Positions 41,245-51,781 are shown, numbered from the stretch's first letter. The stretch: 64,000 bases of DNA from Kazachstania africana CBS 2517 (GCF_000304475.1 NC_018943.1:310001-374000); one strand, 5' to 3'. The notes: generated by a model not told the origin, from the letters alone. Made by a program: numbers and translations.

Positions 41245-41523
41245 TTTCGACTCGATCAATTTTTCATTTTCTTCGATGTTTATCAAGTATTTACTTTAAG
41301 TTTAATATCGCGTTCGTGTAGCATATTACTATATCGAAAAATACAAGCAAAACCATCAACAGTTAAAAAAAAGAAGAGGACCCGATCTGTAAAGAATCAC
41401 ATATAATGTTTTTATGTTTATATAGATATATATATTCATACGTTAAAAATTGATATCGTATTCAAAGGAAAGAGATAAATATAATGGTAGAGGTTAAAAA
41501 TATTTTAATTTGTTAAACGATTC

Positions 41524-42564
41524 CTAGAAAGATTCGTTGAAAGCGAAACCTTCGTGAGAAGCAGCCTTGGTAGTAGATTCGTTAGCCTTGGTGTAGTCAG
41601 AGACGGTCTTTTCGAAGAAGTTAGTCTTACCGATGGTAGTCTTACCTTCCATGAATTCGAATGGGTTAGCAGCGTTGTAGTGCTTTTCGTTACCGAAGGA
41701 AGCTAATAGGGAATCAGCTAAGAATTCGACGTATTGGTTGACTTGAGCAGACTTTAAGCCGGATTGTTCAACCTTTAATAGGTCGGCCATGTAGTTCTTT
41801 TCAATTTCGGTGGCATCAACGATGATCTTTTCAACGACTTTAGCATTTGGCTTGTTCTTTAAATGGGCGAATAATAAACAGTTGAAGTCAGAGTAGAAAC
41901 CTCTGTCTCTGGTGATGTTAGAGATACCGTGAGTAACACCGTGGAATAGACCTTGAGAGATGAACCAGAAGATGACAGCACGGGCACCAGCTAAGAAAAG
42001 AGCTTCCTTAGCGGCTAAAGCAACTAATCTTTCACCGTATAAAGATTCTGGGGATTCGATCCATTCTTTTCTGAAGTTTAATTTAGCAGTAACTTCTTTG
42101 GAAGTTGGGAATTCGTTTAAGTACTTTACTTTTTCGGCACCGTCAAAGAAAGTGTCAATCATCATGGAGTGAGCTTCATCGTAGACATTTTGGGCCATGA
42201 TTTGGAAACCGTAGAAAGACTTACCTTCTGGGTTTTGTAATTCAGCGGAGAATCTTTCAATAAGATGGTTAACTAAGTTAGCTTCACCGGTAGTAGCTGC
42301 AGCTAAATATCTAGCGAAGAAATCTTTTTGGTCTTCGTTTAATTTCTTGAAGTCATCAACATCCTTTGTTAAATCGACTTCTTCAGCAGGCCAGAAAGTA
42401 GCCTCTAATTTCTTATAAGCAGCCCAGATTTCGTGATATTTAATTGGGAACATGACGAATCTACGCTTGTTTTCAATCAAAAGGATTTCATCCTTTTCAG
42501 CTTCCCTTAAAGCAGAACGTTGTTCAGCGAATTGGGACAAGAATTGTTCGTGTTCAGAAGACAT
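41524..42564 (-). CDS. RNR4: Ribonucleotide reductase small subunit Rnr4
   Basis: It encodes a 346-residue protein; S. cerevisiae Rnr4 has 345. Rnr4 forms the heterodimeric small subunit with Rnr2; it stabilises Rnr2 and assists loading of its di-iron centre but does not make the radical itself. The family motif FYGFQIMAQNVYDEAHSMM (about 115-133) lacks the Rnr2 iron ligands: the ligand Glu is Gln and the ligand His is Tyr, so this is the Rnr4 type. The C-terminus FAFNESF resembles the tail that binds Rnr1. Codon bias is high. X-boxes and a doubled MCB lie upstream. Confidence 0.95.
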   Translation of the reverse strand: MSSEHEQFLSQFAEQRSALREAEKDEILLIENKRRFVMFPIKYHEIWAAYKKLEATFWPAEEVDLTKDVDDFKKLNEDQKDFFARYLAAATTGEANLVNHLIERFSAELQNPEGKSFYGFQIMAQNVYDEAHSMMIDTFFDGAEKVKYLNEFPTSKEVTAKLNFRKEWIESPESLYGERLVALAAKEALFLAGARAVIFWFISQGLFHGVTHGISNITRDRGFYSDFNCLLFAHLKNKPNAKVVEKIIVDATEIEKNYMADLLKVEQSGLKSAQVNQYVEFLADSLLASFGNEKHYNAANPFEFMEGKTTIGKTNFFEKTVSDYTKANESTTKAASHEGFAFNESF

Positions 42565-43117
42565 TATAATATAGTTGTTTTTGGAATGTATGCAAAAATG
42601 CTAGAGGGATAACAAAAAAAAGGTGGATGATATTGATGATTTATATAAAATAACAATAAAAGTAAATTATAATTGAATTAGGATTATTAGATTTTGTAAT
42701 TAATCATTGAAGGGGTTTATATAAGAAAAAATCAATTTCATGCAAGAGAAAATTTTTCAAGATTGAAAAAAAAAATAAGTCCAGTAGAAAACTGGAAAAT
42801 TTAAGGTAGTAAGTAGTACTACTACTGGCACGACTCCTACTACTAGTAATCAACTTCTCAAAATCAGAAAAAAAGAGAAGAGGAACTAAACTGGTAATAG
42901 GAGAGATTTAGACGAGACTACTTCAATGATTTCTGAGAAAGAACAGCATGCTAAACTTCGATGGACCAATTTTTCTGTGGGAAAACCAATTAAAATAAAA
43001 AAAGAAACAACGTTACCTCTGTTGTTGTGGCAACGGGTGAAGGCAAGTATGCAATAAAATTTTCTTCTGTACCGTGAAATCGTGAAGTTGTACAGGAGAT
43101 TCTCCGTCCAAATCTGG

Positions 43118-43130
43118 GTAACCATGGCAA
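43118..43130 (-). promoter_or_regulatory. X-box (Rfx1/Crt1 site) upstream of RNR4
   Basis: GTAACCATGGCAA on the plus strand (TTGCCATGGTTAC on the minus) matches the X-box palindrome bound by Rfx1/Crt1, which represses RNR genes until DNA damage. It lies about 555 bases upstream of RNR4. Confidence 0.75.
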
Positions 43131-43315
43131 AGTTCTCTCTTCTAATTTTTTGCATTAGTAAGTGTGAAGAAAACAGTGGTGTGGGAAAAGTACACATGAG
43201 GCCCTCCGTCAGAGAAACAATCGCAGAAGCAAATCAATGTATTTTTTTCTGCTTTACTTCGTACAAGATATGTGGGTGCGCTGTGTGGGTGTGAGGTTAC
43301 AGTTACGCACTTTTC

Positions 43316-43327
43316 ACGCGTACGCGT
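43316..43327 (+). promoter_or_regulatory. Two abutting MCB elements
   Basis: ACGCGTACGCGT is two MBF sites (ACGCGT) head to tail without a spacer, about 750 bases upstream of RNR4. G1/S expression of RNR4 is an inference. Confidence 0.6.
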
Positions 43328-43752
43328 TACAGTTGATTATTAAGTCCCATATGTTTTTTTTATTGTTTTTGTTGGTCTGAGATACATTCGCACAACGGAC
43401 GGTTGCTGGTGTACGTAAGAAAAAAGGGGTAACGGAAAGTAGCAAAAAGAAAAAACAAATTTTTCATCGAGTGCTGACAGGCAAGTATGCACAGGGCCAT
43501 CAAACTCAGCATGCCCAAATACGTATGTCTTAATATTGGACTTCTCTTTTCTTTTTCTTCCCTCTCTTTCTTGGAGAATAATAAATGGCGTAGAATAGCG
43601 TCGAGTCCACGTACTGTGATATTTTATGGAGAAATGACAAGAGAGAAAAGAAGAAGAAGAAGTACGAAAGGGGGGCGGCCACCGCGAAGGCACAGAGAAC
43701 AAGTAAAAGAGAGGAAGGAATGGAGGCGACAGAAAACGCCCTTTCAAAAAAT

Positions 43753-43765
43753 TTGCCATGGTAAC
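43753..43765 (+). promoter_or_regulatory. Second X-box upstream of RNR4
   Basis: TTGCCATGGTAAC is a second near-palindromic X-box, about 1190 bases upstream of RNR4 and 660 upstream of TIM13. A weak third one (GTTGCCATAGTGAT) is at 44179-44192. Confidence 0.65.
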
Positions 43766-44421
43766 TAGAAATAGCAACGATGGAATCAGGAAAAATTGAA
43801 GTTGAAGTATTATTATTGCAGACGCCCACGACTAAGATAACAAGACGATATGCTAGTGCATGGTAAGTAGTTGCTAGATAAGATAGGCGTAGTTCACCAT
43901 GCTATCGATCTTTGCATCTTGAAGTGTCTTTTGATGAGCACAGTCCCCATCTTTTTAATTTTCTCGCTTTTCTTTATACTTTTTACTTGACATGTAGCAT
44001 TTGTATTTCCCCTATTAGAGATCCCACATCGATACTGGAATATCTGAAATAAACAATTAATAAGCGGTTAGTTTACCAAATTTGGATAAAATCCTCTTTT
44101 TTTAACCCGACCAATGCGCCTACTATCTTACCGAATTGGGAAGGAATCGAGCGGTTACTATGTAAACGAAAAAAGCAAGTTGCCATAGTGATGACAGCAG
44201 CGATAAAATGAAAATGATAAGATATCATAGTGATATATGAAATGTTTTAAAGCAAGTTATACTTACCATTGAATATTTTTAACCACATCATAAAATCGTG
44301 TACCGCCAATGGATATGTAGTTAATTCAGCAACTCGGTTCGGTTTCCCATAAAATATAAAACAGCTGAAAAAAAAGAGATGCTTCATTTTCAAACAATGA
44401 TATAATCAATCAAACAAAGCA

Positions 44422-44730
44422 ATGGTATTCTCGCTAGGTAGAAGCAAAGAGAATGACGAGATTAATAATACTGCATCAATCATATCGAAGCCTTCCCCTG
44501 TTGAGAGTTTGAAGAATCAAGTACAACAAGAACTAGCATTAGCTAACGCAACTGAATTAGTCAATAATATAACTGATAATTGTTTCCAAAAATGCCTATC
44601 AAACCCTTACAGTGATCCACAACCAAACTGTGTCGATCAATGCCTCAACAAATATCTAAAAGCTTGGAACACTGTTTCTAAGACATATATTGCAAGAATT
44701 CAAGACCCCTCTACAAGCGGTGAAATATAG
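44422..44730 (+). CDS. TIM13: Small mitochondrial chaperone Tim13
   Basis: It encodes a 102-residue protein; S. cerevisiae Tim13 has 105. Tim8-Tim13 is a hexameric chaperone in the mitochondrial intermembrane space that escorts hydrophobic inner-membrane precursors to TIM22. The twin CX3C motif is present (Cys54, Cys58, Cys70, Cys74), with an 11-residue spacer. These Cys pairs are oxidised by Mia40. The N-terminal 30 residues are polar. It lies between RNR4 and QCR9, as in S. cerevisiae. Confidence 0.95.
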   Translation: MVFSLGRSKENDEINNTASIISKPSPVESLKNQVQQELALANATELVNNITDNCFQKCLSNPYSDPQPNCVDQCLNKYLKAWNTVSKTYIARIQDPSTSGEI

Positions 44731-44919
44731 TAAAATCTTGCATATGAATTTTATTTGTCACTGTTATTTTATATTCAAATGTAACTCTTAATAAATATAA
44801 CTAAGCGTTCTGGCTTAGACTATTTAGCTTTCCCTTTACATGGCATAGGTCCCTCACTCTCATGAACGAATTATAGATTTATAGAGCATTTGAAAAATCA
44901 ATATTGACATACCATGCTG

Positions 44920-45191
44920 CTAATCCTCCTCCTCTCCTTCTTCAGCTCCTGGTATCTGAAGCTTCACGTCCTTCCATAGCTTCCCCTTATTATGATGTTC
45001 AAACCATTTAGTGACACCAGAATCAAATACAGATTGAAATACAAATGCAGATAAGAATATCGTGCCTACAAATACGGAGTTTCTTTTGAAGAAGACTTTA
45101 TAAACAGTTGAAAATGACTACAGTTGCATTAATGTTAGTATAATTCTAATCCCCCTGCTACGTTCGCAAACTCAAATCTACTACATACCAT
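44920..45191 (-). CDS. QCR9: Cytochrome bc1 complex subunit 9, spliced
   Basis: Joining exon 1 (45189-45191, only the ATG) to exon 2 (45117 down to 44920) gives a 66-residue protein, the same length as S. cerevisiae Qcr9. It starts MSFSTVYKVFFKRNSVFVG and ends in an acidic tail (GAEEGEEED). Qcr9 is a small subunit of mitochondrial complex III with one membrane helix (about 16-33). The intron has a perfect GTATGT donor, TACTAAC branch point (45134-45140) and TAG acceptor. As I recall, S. cerevisiae QCR9 also carries an intron near its start. A CCAAT box (minus strand, 45370-45376), bound by Hap2/3/4/5, lies about 180 bases upstream, which fits a respiratory gene. Confidence 0.95.
45118..45188 (-). 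other. 71-nt intron of QCR9
   Basis: Donor GTATGT begins at 45188, directly after the ATG. Branch point TACTAAC is at 45134-45140, 16-17 bases from the acceptor TAG ending at 45118. All three signals are consensus. Confidence 0.95.
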
Positions 45192-45369
45192 TTCTCTATC
45201 TGTTATACAGGAAAGGGCACACTCTCAATACACTTATATACTTTAATCCTTTTAAAAATGCAATTATCTATTGATTCGAGAGTTTTATATAAATGATAGT
45301 TAATACCTAATCTCCGTTAATCTTTCTCTAGTAGTTTATAGTATACATTTACAATTGTCCGAAGCGTTT

Positions 45370-45376
45370 TTATTGG
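45370..45376 (-). promoter_or_regulatory. CCAAT box upstream of QCR9
   Basis: TTATTGG on the plus strand reads CCAATAA on the minus, a Hap2/3/4/5 type site common in respiratory promoters. Confidence 0.5.
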
Positions 45377-45460
45377 ATCGTTCCAAATGATGGTAAAGCG
45401 TACAATTTGGCCCAAAGAGGAAATTTGAATAAATGTCGCTTACAAGGTTAAATGATTCGT

Positions 45461-48400
45461 TCACCAAGCTGGCTCAGTATCCGAATTTCTATCATCGTCG
45501 ACATTATCATCATCTTGGTCGCCGTTGTCTCTTCTTGCTCCTCTGAATTGTGGTCCAAAAAATTGCAAAAATGGCGTTGTTAAATCAACGCCCTCATTTG
45601 GATTGGCACCGTTGTCCTCCATGGCATTTCTGACAGTTTCAAAGATTTGAAAAAAATCTCTAACATCTCCTCCAGGAGGTATATTAATATGATTGAAACC
45701 TTCTCCAAATCTTTCATCATCGTCGTCATCACTTTCAAAGTCGTCTTCATCCCCACCTTCTGGGAAATCTTCGCTTTCATCATCACTAGCATTTGTTGGC
45801 GGTACTCTTCTTGCACGCCCCTCACCATTAAACGCAAATAAAAACCCGTTAGAGAGAATGCTTACTCTAAATTCGTCACCCATAACTCTACTGATGTAGC
45901 CTGGGATTTCATTGTTGATCCACAATTTATTCAGGTGCTCATACCTTTTCAAATTCAGCATTGTTAAATCACCGCGCTTCATAGCATTCCTACCTGATTC
46001 ACCATGCGAATTCAAATAGGGGGCAGCCACACATATACTTGATGCAGGCTTACTTAAGAATAAACAAATTTCTGAAGTATTAGGGATCAAGAATGCACTA
46101 AATGGCTTGAAGCAATGTCTTGTTAAATGCTTTGACATTTCATGCCTATCAGACCTTTGATGAATCTTGACGCCGCAAGTTAGACATATCTTAAAATCGA
46201 GTCTGTTTGTAGAGTTTTTTGTATTTTTGTTTTCTTCACGTAAACTCAAAGCCTTAGCATTAGTGACATAAGTGTTCAAGTATTGTGACAAGTCTGCCAA
46301 TTTTACAATACCCGTGTACTCGTGAGGAACGTTCCTGATGAGATCTTCATTTTTGAATGGCTGTGATATATTTCTACCATTCAAAAATTCTCCAATTGTC
46401 TCAAAATTCGTTAAAATGAAAATCAATCTATCAATATACTGTGGTAACTGAAATTCGTCCGCATTATATATATCTTTTTCGAGATTGATATTTTTAATGG
46501 TAAAGGGACTTGATTCTGACTCATCTAACAACAGATGAAAAACTTTCAACATAATTAAACACCTTCTTAATGATGGTAACAAATTCTTTAACAAACTTGA
46601 ATAGGCCAAATTGAAGATTTTGGTTTTCAACTCGTCTGAGAAAAGAGGCATGGAGAAATGTGCTCCACAAGTCATGTTCAAGAGACCCAGTAATTTTTGG
46701 TCGTATTTGTAAACAGTTCCTAAGCTAATGGCCTCTTCATAGAGATCATCAATATTTGCTCCTTCAAGTTCTAGGAAAAAATCTTTCAAAAATTGGACGG
46801 AATACATATTAAGAGCATCAGTAATGATACTCACAGTCGTTTCATCAGAAAACAATACCTGTCTCGTGATATATTGGAACAATTGATTTTGATTATAAAT
46901 GTGACCAGCATTGTTGACATAAACTTTGTCGGTAGGGGCAGGTGAGCTGACATTACTAACAATCAGAATAATAAAAACTAGGATGTTTTTTAATGTCTTA
47001 TATTTTTGCTCCTTACCAACTAAAAAGTTTTTATGGGGCAAATTCTCCCACCTAGAAGCAACTTCTAGCATACATATGGTGTTCGTCCAGTGATTGGCTA
47101 AAACCAAAGCAGTCACTCCTTTTCCAAAATCTTGATTTTTATGATATCTTTTATCGAATGATTGGGAATCTGAGAATACAGCATCAAACACATCAAATAT
47201 ATTATTGAATTCCCCGGTGTTGAAGGGCTTGAAACATTCGCTCAATTTGACCGTATGCGAGTCACCTTCTAGCAATAAATCTACAGTAAGGGAAGTATCA
47301 GATGAAGATGTTTGGTGTACTGGAATAATACAGTTAGAATACGTCTGACAAAGGGGACAAATGAAGGCGGTAGAAGAAAATCTCTTTTTCTGGATATATC
47401 TTCTGAAACAATTATGATGAATGTGATGGTTACAGGAAACGAATACTTTTCTAGCGTCTTCATTGCCATCAATCTGTAAACTATCTAGTAGTTCCTCATC
47501 CATATATGTCGGATGTTCATTATCATTTGTGAAACCCTCCCATGACGTGGCGAATTCTTTTGCATCAATGATATTACCTGGTCTAAAAATGGGCGTGTAG
47601 TCATGATAAGATGGAATGACAAATACATCCTGAGTTTGAGCATCTTGGCATAAGGAACATGTGAAGTCTTCGACTTCAACAATTTTTTCTCCTTCCAACA
47701 TGTCAACGTCCTCATCATCATAGTCATTCTTTTCTTCAAATTCGTCCTCATGCTCTTTCATGAATTTGCTTTGCTGATTATTAAACTTTGCTAATAATTT
47801 CGCTTGACGTTTCTTTGCTAATCTCTTTTTCCTTTCTTTTTCCGATTCTTCTAAATCTGCTCCACTCGTGTGACTTTTTGCTTTATATTCTTCAACATAT
47901 TCTGTACCAAAACTTGCAATTAAGGAATCAAATACTTCATTTGAGTTTTTATTTATCATTTTTTGTAGTAAGTAGTTAGCTTTACTGGTAATGTGACCTG
48001 AAAAGTTTTCGGTCTTAGAAACAGCAATACTTAACAACAAATTGCAGATGGGCTTTGATAAAAATGCATTTGGCAAAGATGATTTACCGTTTACCATTTC
48101 ATCATCCCTGAAAATTCCATGTATTAAATGCAATAATTCGTTTAAGAATGTACCGTCTTCTGTATCCAAACAAACTTGCAGTAGTTTATAAATAATTTTG
48201 GCAAAAATTGTACTTCTAGTAAAGGCACCTAATTCAGCAGCTTCTTCATCCATATGTTTTAGTGATGTGATTTGAGGCTGTAGAATAACTTTTGTAACAT
48301 CATCCTTTGTATTTTTTGCTAAATGGGTTTTGATTACGGTCGCACTGCTTTCAAATTCGTTTTCTAAATTCAATAGTTTCAACGGATCAATTTTAGAATA

Positions 48401-51289
48401 AAGAGATTCTTTTAATTTAAATACACCATTATCAGCTAAACCTTTCGGTTCGATGAAAATTGATACTTCATTTAAGGCACTGTCAAAGTCGGTAGTATTT
48501 TCAGTTAAATAATCTGGAACTTTTTTCAAAAGTTTTGAGTATGAGAGAGGTTTAGAATACAGATTATAGATGATCGCGTTCTTAATATAAAACATTTTTC
48601 TTTCTTCTGCAGAAGAAAACTTCTGGAAAAATTGTCTTTCAGTTAGTAACTGATAAAGGAATGATATAAATTGTTGCATGATTAGGGTAATCTTATCCTG
48701 ATATACAGTAGATTCGTATGCTACGTCACCATTGAACCATTCTAATAATTCCCATCTGTCCAGTATATTATATATGACCCTTGGAAGGTCATCGCTTTCC
48801 CATAGTAAGGCTAGTTGATTTAGATAAATATCTCTGGAGTAGGTATTCAGTTCAGGATTATTCCTGTAATATGATGCTTGATGTAATACAGACATACCAT
48901 TTCTCACCCAGAAGCCCACACTTATCTGTGAGCATAATACTATGGTTCTTAATGAAAAATCTGAAATTTTGAGAAAATCGAAAGTCACATCGTGCGTGAT
49001 AGCCGTTTCAGCATGATCTTCTACAGTGGTTGTGGATAATGCATCTTGATATAAGATTGCTTCGTAACCCTTGGCCAGTGGAACTTTTTCAATCAAAAAT
49101 GAGAAAAAAGTATGTATAGGATTCATATAGGCCACTCTATCGCTACTAACAGTGAACTTGACAACTTCATAAGAATCCTTTACCAACTTGTATGTAAGTG
49201 ACCTATGGCTTAAGTAAGAGTTCAGAAGTTTTATAGAGTTCAGTAATAGCTGCTCGTTAAACATATTATCATTTAAAGTATTTTCAATAGTTTGGATAAT
49301 AGAATAGATCGAAGTGGTATACTCTAAATAGGGAATGAATGATTGATCTTCATGCAAAACGTGTTCACCTTCTTTACGCTTAATTTTCCAGGCACCATTA
49401 AAAAGCTTACATAGAGTTACAATAGAAATGAACTCTTTCGGACGCATAATGATATTTGGGTTATCAATTTTACTCAACAGTGTCTCTACAGTGTAAAGGC
49501 CCTGTTTAAATGATAATGCTAAACTTTTTGTAGGATTACTCTTCGTGACTTTTTGCCACACAAAGTTACCTTCGTCAAACTTACAAAATTCGGCAAATAT
49601 ATCTATAATCGACCATACAATGTCAATAAAGTAATTATTTTCATTCTCAAAAATCATTTTGGCATTAGTTGGACATGTAAATAATTGGACAACACATTCT
49701 CTCAATGCAGTTAATTGAGGTTCCCTATCCATATAGGCAATTGATCTGGTCATATGATTAAATATTTCCACAACTTGCTGACAAAATGTTGGTTTATATT
49801 TTTGGGAGGAGGATAGAGTTGGAATGATGACATTTTGAAGATCCTTTCTCAATTTTTTCCAATATCTATTGTCAAAATATAATAAGTATTGCAATCTAGT
49901 GTTTGCATACTTTCTATCAGTTATATTTTCATGCTCATTCAATCCTGTGGATATATGTTTAGTGGAGGACTCAGTTAAGGTTTTATGGAAACCTAAAGGA
50001 ATTTTGTTATGGTTGTTTAATATAGATAAATCGATGAATCTATAAGGGTAATGAATGTCCAGTGCGTTGCTGGCAGTTAATTTCATGTTTAAAAATTCTT
50101 CTAAAGTCGGTATCATAGAATTTTTATCTGGTAAATTTGGACTTTCTAAACATAGGACTTTCCCTAGGGCATTTCTAAACATATGTTGGAAGTCATTATC
50201 TGGAATTGTTAAACAGTGATTTAGCCAGTGCACAATATATTTACATGCTTCTTGATGAACATACTCTGACCAGGAAGTGAATGTTGCACTTAATCCGTTT
50301 GATTGAACATTGAAAAACCCATCTGTAAGAGTCTGAATATCGTCAGAGCATTTTAGCATCGCTCTGCCCTCGCTATCAATCTTGGATGTCAGAATATCGG
50401 TATGAATATTATCAGGAACACCCTGTCTTAGTGCCATTGTTGCTTGAGAATAATTATGGAATTCATCATTGTAAATCAACACTGTATAATTTTTAGCTTC
50501 TTCGGCCTCTTCAATGAATTCATTTTTATAAGATAAAGATATTAGGAATTTATTCATTTCATCAACTTGCCCCATTTGTATCATTTCTCTCAATTTCATG
50601 GTAATTTCCTTAGTAAAAGTTGGCAATGGTTCAACGTTCTGATTGAATAAGTCAATAAAATAATCGAAAGCTTCACTTAATACTATTTCCATAACTTTTT
50701 CATCATATGAAACGTTATCAGATGCCTCATCATCCATGGTATCATCTTTATCTTCAGTGGAGATTTCTTCTGCTTTACAATGTAAATCTCCATTCCACGC
50801 TTCAGTATCACCACAATCACAAATTCCACTGGTGAAGTCATTACAAATGTCTGTGTAAATATGATGATTTTCATGATCAGCGGGATTGAAACAATGTATA
50901 CAAAGAACACACGTATCATCAAACCCACATTCGTGACATCTGTATAGCGGTTCACCAACTTTGAACTTTCGACCACAGTTTCTTCCCTTATGAGTAAAAC
51001 TTGTCTGTTTTTGTTTCATATCGATTTTGTAAAATTCATTTGTAATATTGGTATCATTTAAGAAATCATCAATGGAAGTAGGATAATCTGGACTGTTGGG
51101 GAATAATTTTGACAAATTAGTACCATTGTCTGTAATTTCAAAATATAAAAATTTGAATATTATTTGTTTCAAAAGATGATCCATCTCAATCCTTGCAGTG
51201 GGACCTCTAACATCTTGGAAAAACTGTAGTTTATGTATAGATCTTAAAGTGGTATAAAGCTCATTTCTTAAATCTTGTTCGTCTCTCAT
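45461..51289 (-). CDS. UBR1: N-recognin E3 ubiquitin ligase Ubr1
   Basis: It encodes a 1942-residue protein; S. cerevisiae Ubr1 has 1950. Ubr1 is the E3 of the Arg/N-degron pathway; with Rad6 it ubiquitylates proteins with basic or bulky N-termini and, through a third site, Cup9. The UBR box spans residues about 104-165 with its zinc Cys/His (CGRKF, CHECGFDD, CGDTEAW). A RING-H2 lies at about 1211-1316 (CSLCQ, then CNHHIHHNC and CPLC), with a long acidic insert. The C-terminal region has CGVKIHQRSDRHEMSKHLTRHC near 1700, then an acidic Asp/Glu tail. Order TIM13-QCR9-UBR1-TFG1 is as in S. cerevisiae except for TYS1. Confidence 0.97.
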   Translation of the reverse strand: MRDEQDLRNELYTTLRSIHKLQFFQDVRGPTARIEMDHLLKQIIFKFLYFEITDNGTNLSKLFPNSPDYPTSIDDFLNDTNITNEFYKIDMKQKQTSFTHKGRNCGRKFKVGEPLYRCHECGFDDTCVLCIHCFNPADHENHHIYTDICNDFTSGICDCGDTEAWNGDLHCKAEEISTEDKDDTMDDEASDNVSYDEKVMEIVLSEAFDYFIDLFNQNVEPLPTFTKEITMKLREMIQMGQVDEMNKFLISLSYKNEFIEEAEEAKNYTVLIYNDEFHNYSQATMALRQGVPDNIHTDILTSKIDSEGRAMLKCSDDIQTLTDGFFNVQSNGLSATFTSWSEYVHQEACKYIVHWLNHCLTIPDNDFQHMFRNALGKVLCLESPNLPDKNSMIPTLEEFLNMKLTASNALDIHYPYRFIDLSILNNHNKIPLGFHKTLTESSTKHISTGLNEHENITDRKYANTRLQYLLYFDNRYWKKLRKDLQNVIIPTLSSSQKYKPTFCQQVVEIFNHMTRSIAYMDREPQLTALRECVVQLFTCPTNAKMIFENENNYFIDIVWSIIDIFAEFCKFDEGNFVWQKVTKSNPTKSLALSFKQGLYTVETLLSKIDNPNIIMRPKEFISIVTLCKLFNGAWKIKRKEGEHVLHEDQSFIPYLEYTTSIYSIIQTIENTLNDNMFNEQLLLNSIKLLNSYLSHRSLTYKLVKDSYEVVKFTVSSDRVAYMNPIHTFFSFLIEKVPLAKGYEAILYQDALSTTTVEDHAETAITHDVTFDFLKISDFSLRTIVLCSQISVGFWVRNGMSVLHQASYYRNNPELNTYSRDIYLNQLALLWESDDLPRVIYNILDRWELLEWFNGDVAYESTVYQDKITLIMQQFISFLYQLLTERQFFQKFSSAEERKMFYIKNAIIYNLYSKPLSYSKLLKKVPDYLTENTTDFDSALNEVSIFIEPKGLADNGVFKLKESLYSKIDPLKLLNLENEFESSATVIKTHLAKNTKDDVTKVILQPQITSLKHMDEEAAELGAFTRSTIFAKIIYKLLQVCLDTEDGTFLNELLHLIHGIFRDDEMVNGKSSLPNAFLSKPICNLLLSIAVSKTENFSGHITSKANYLLQKMINKNSNEVFDSLIASFGTEYVEEYKAKSHTSGADLEESEKERKKRLAKKRQAKLLAKFNNQQSKFMKEHEDEFEEKNDYDDEDVDMLEGEKIVEVEDFTCSLCQDAQTQDVFVIPSYHDYTPIFRPGNIIDAKEFATSWEGFTNDNEHPTYMDEELLDSLQIDGNEDARKVFVSCNHHIHHNCFRRYIQKKRFSSTAFICPLCQTYSNCIIPVHQTSSSDTSLTVDLLLEGDSHTVKLSECFKPFNTGEFNNIFDVFDAVFSDSQSFDKRYHKNQDFGKGVTALVLANHWTNTICMLEVASRWENLPHKNFLVGKEQKYKTLKNILVFIILIVSNVSSPAPTDKVYVNNAGHIYNQNQLFQYITRQVLFSDETTVSIITDALNMYSVQFLKDFFLELEGANIDDLYEEAISLGTVYKYDQKLLGLLNMTCGAHFSMPLFSDELKTKIFNLAYSSLLKNLLPSLRRCLIMLKVFHLLLDESESSPFTIKNINLEKDIYNADEFQLPQYIDRLIFILTNFETIGEFLNGRNISQPFKNEDLIRNVPHEYTGIVKLADLSQYLNTYVTNAKALSLREENKNTKNSTNRLDFKICLTCGVKIHQRSDRHEMSKHLTRHCFKPFSAFLIPNTSEICLFLSKPASSICVAAPYLNSHGESGRNAMKRGDLTMLNLKRYEHLNKLWINNEIPGYISRVMGDEFRVSILSNGFLFAFNGEGRARRVPPTNASDDESEDFPEGGDEDDFESDDDDDERFGEGFNHINIPPGGDVRDFFQIFETVRNAMEDNGANPNEGVDLTTPFLQFFGPQFRGARRDNGDQDDDNVDDDRNSDTEPAW

Positions 51290-51567
51290 CTTGGTCTGTC
51301 TATCTATGTATTATAATAGTGAAATAAAAGTCTTTCCAGCTTTACAGTAATGTATTTTTTTAAAGAGAAGATTGAATGGCGTCTTAACTATAATAATAAA
51401 TTCTAAAATAAAGAAGGAAAAGAAGAACTTCTGTTTTATGTACTTCTAGCTCAGCTCTGTAGATCGAAGGACAGAAGCAACCCAAAAGAAAGATAGAAAA
51501 AAAAGTTTAAACTAAAATGCTAACTAATGGGATATAAAATAACTAAAAATTCAATTGCAAAAAGTAA

Positions 51568-51780
51568 CTGAACTTTAAGATCCCTGAGAGAAATGTAAAT
51601 GAACTGGCCAAGCAATGGAAAGTACTATTTAACTTACAAACTTTGAATGAACCGGATACTAAATTGAACAATCTTACTAACATTAATCCTCATCATAAGA
51701 CAGAAGAAAAACCCGCTTTGAAAATAAGGGTAACCCTCAACGTCCCAAACGATGAGGATTACCCGGAATTAAAAGAATAA
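51568..51780 (+). pseudogene. 70-codon open stretch without ATG, possible relic
   Basis: A frame open from a TAA at 51565 to a TAA at 51778 codes for 70 residues of protein-like composition, including LAKQWKVLFNLQTLNEPD and PALKIRVTLNVPNDEDYPEL. It has no ATG. It does not resemble TYS1, which sits here in S. cerevisiae, and I cannot name it. It may be a gene relic, an exon, or chance. I found no clean donor or branch point upstream. Confidence 0.3.
51759..51765 (+). promoter_or_regulatory. Reb1-type site
   Basis: TTACCCG is the Reb1 core, in the UBR1-TFG1 promoter 185 bases upstream of TFG1. It overlaps the open stretch described at 51568-51780. Confidence 0.5.
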
Positions 51781-51781
51781 A

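Larger units (their letters stand above)
42565..44421. other. 1.9-kb divergent promoter region of RNR4 and TIM13
   Basis: The region contains two strong X-boxes, a doubled MCB and GT-rich Rap1-like sequence around 43270-43295. The frames at 43340-43777 (-) and 43487-43768 (+) start with TTG or have no similarity. It is unusually long for this genome. Confidence 0.6.

Noticed and set aside
43340..43777. 145-codon minus-strand frame in the RNR4-TIM13 gap
   Set aside because: Begins with TTG, has no recognisable domain, and overlaps X-box and MCB sites; it reads across low-complexity DNA.
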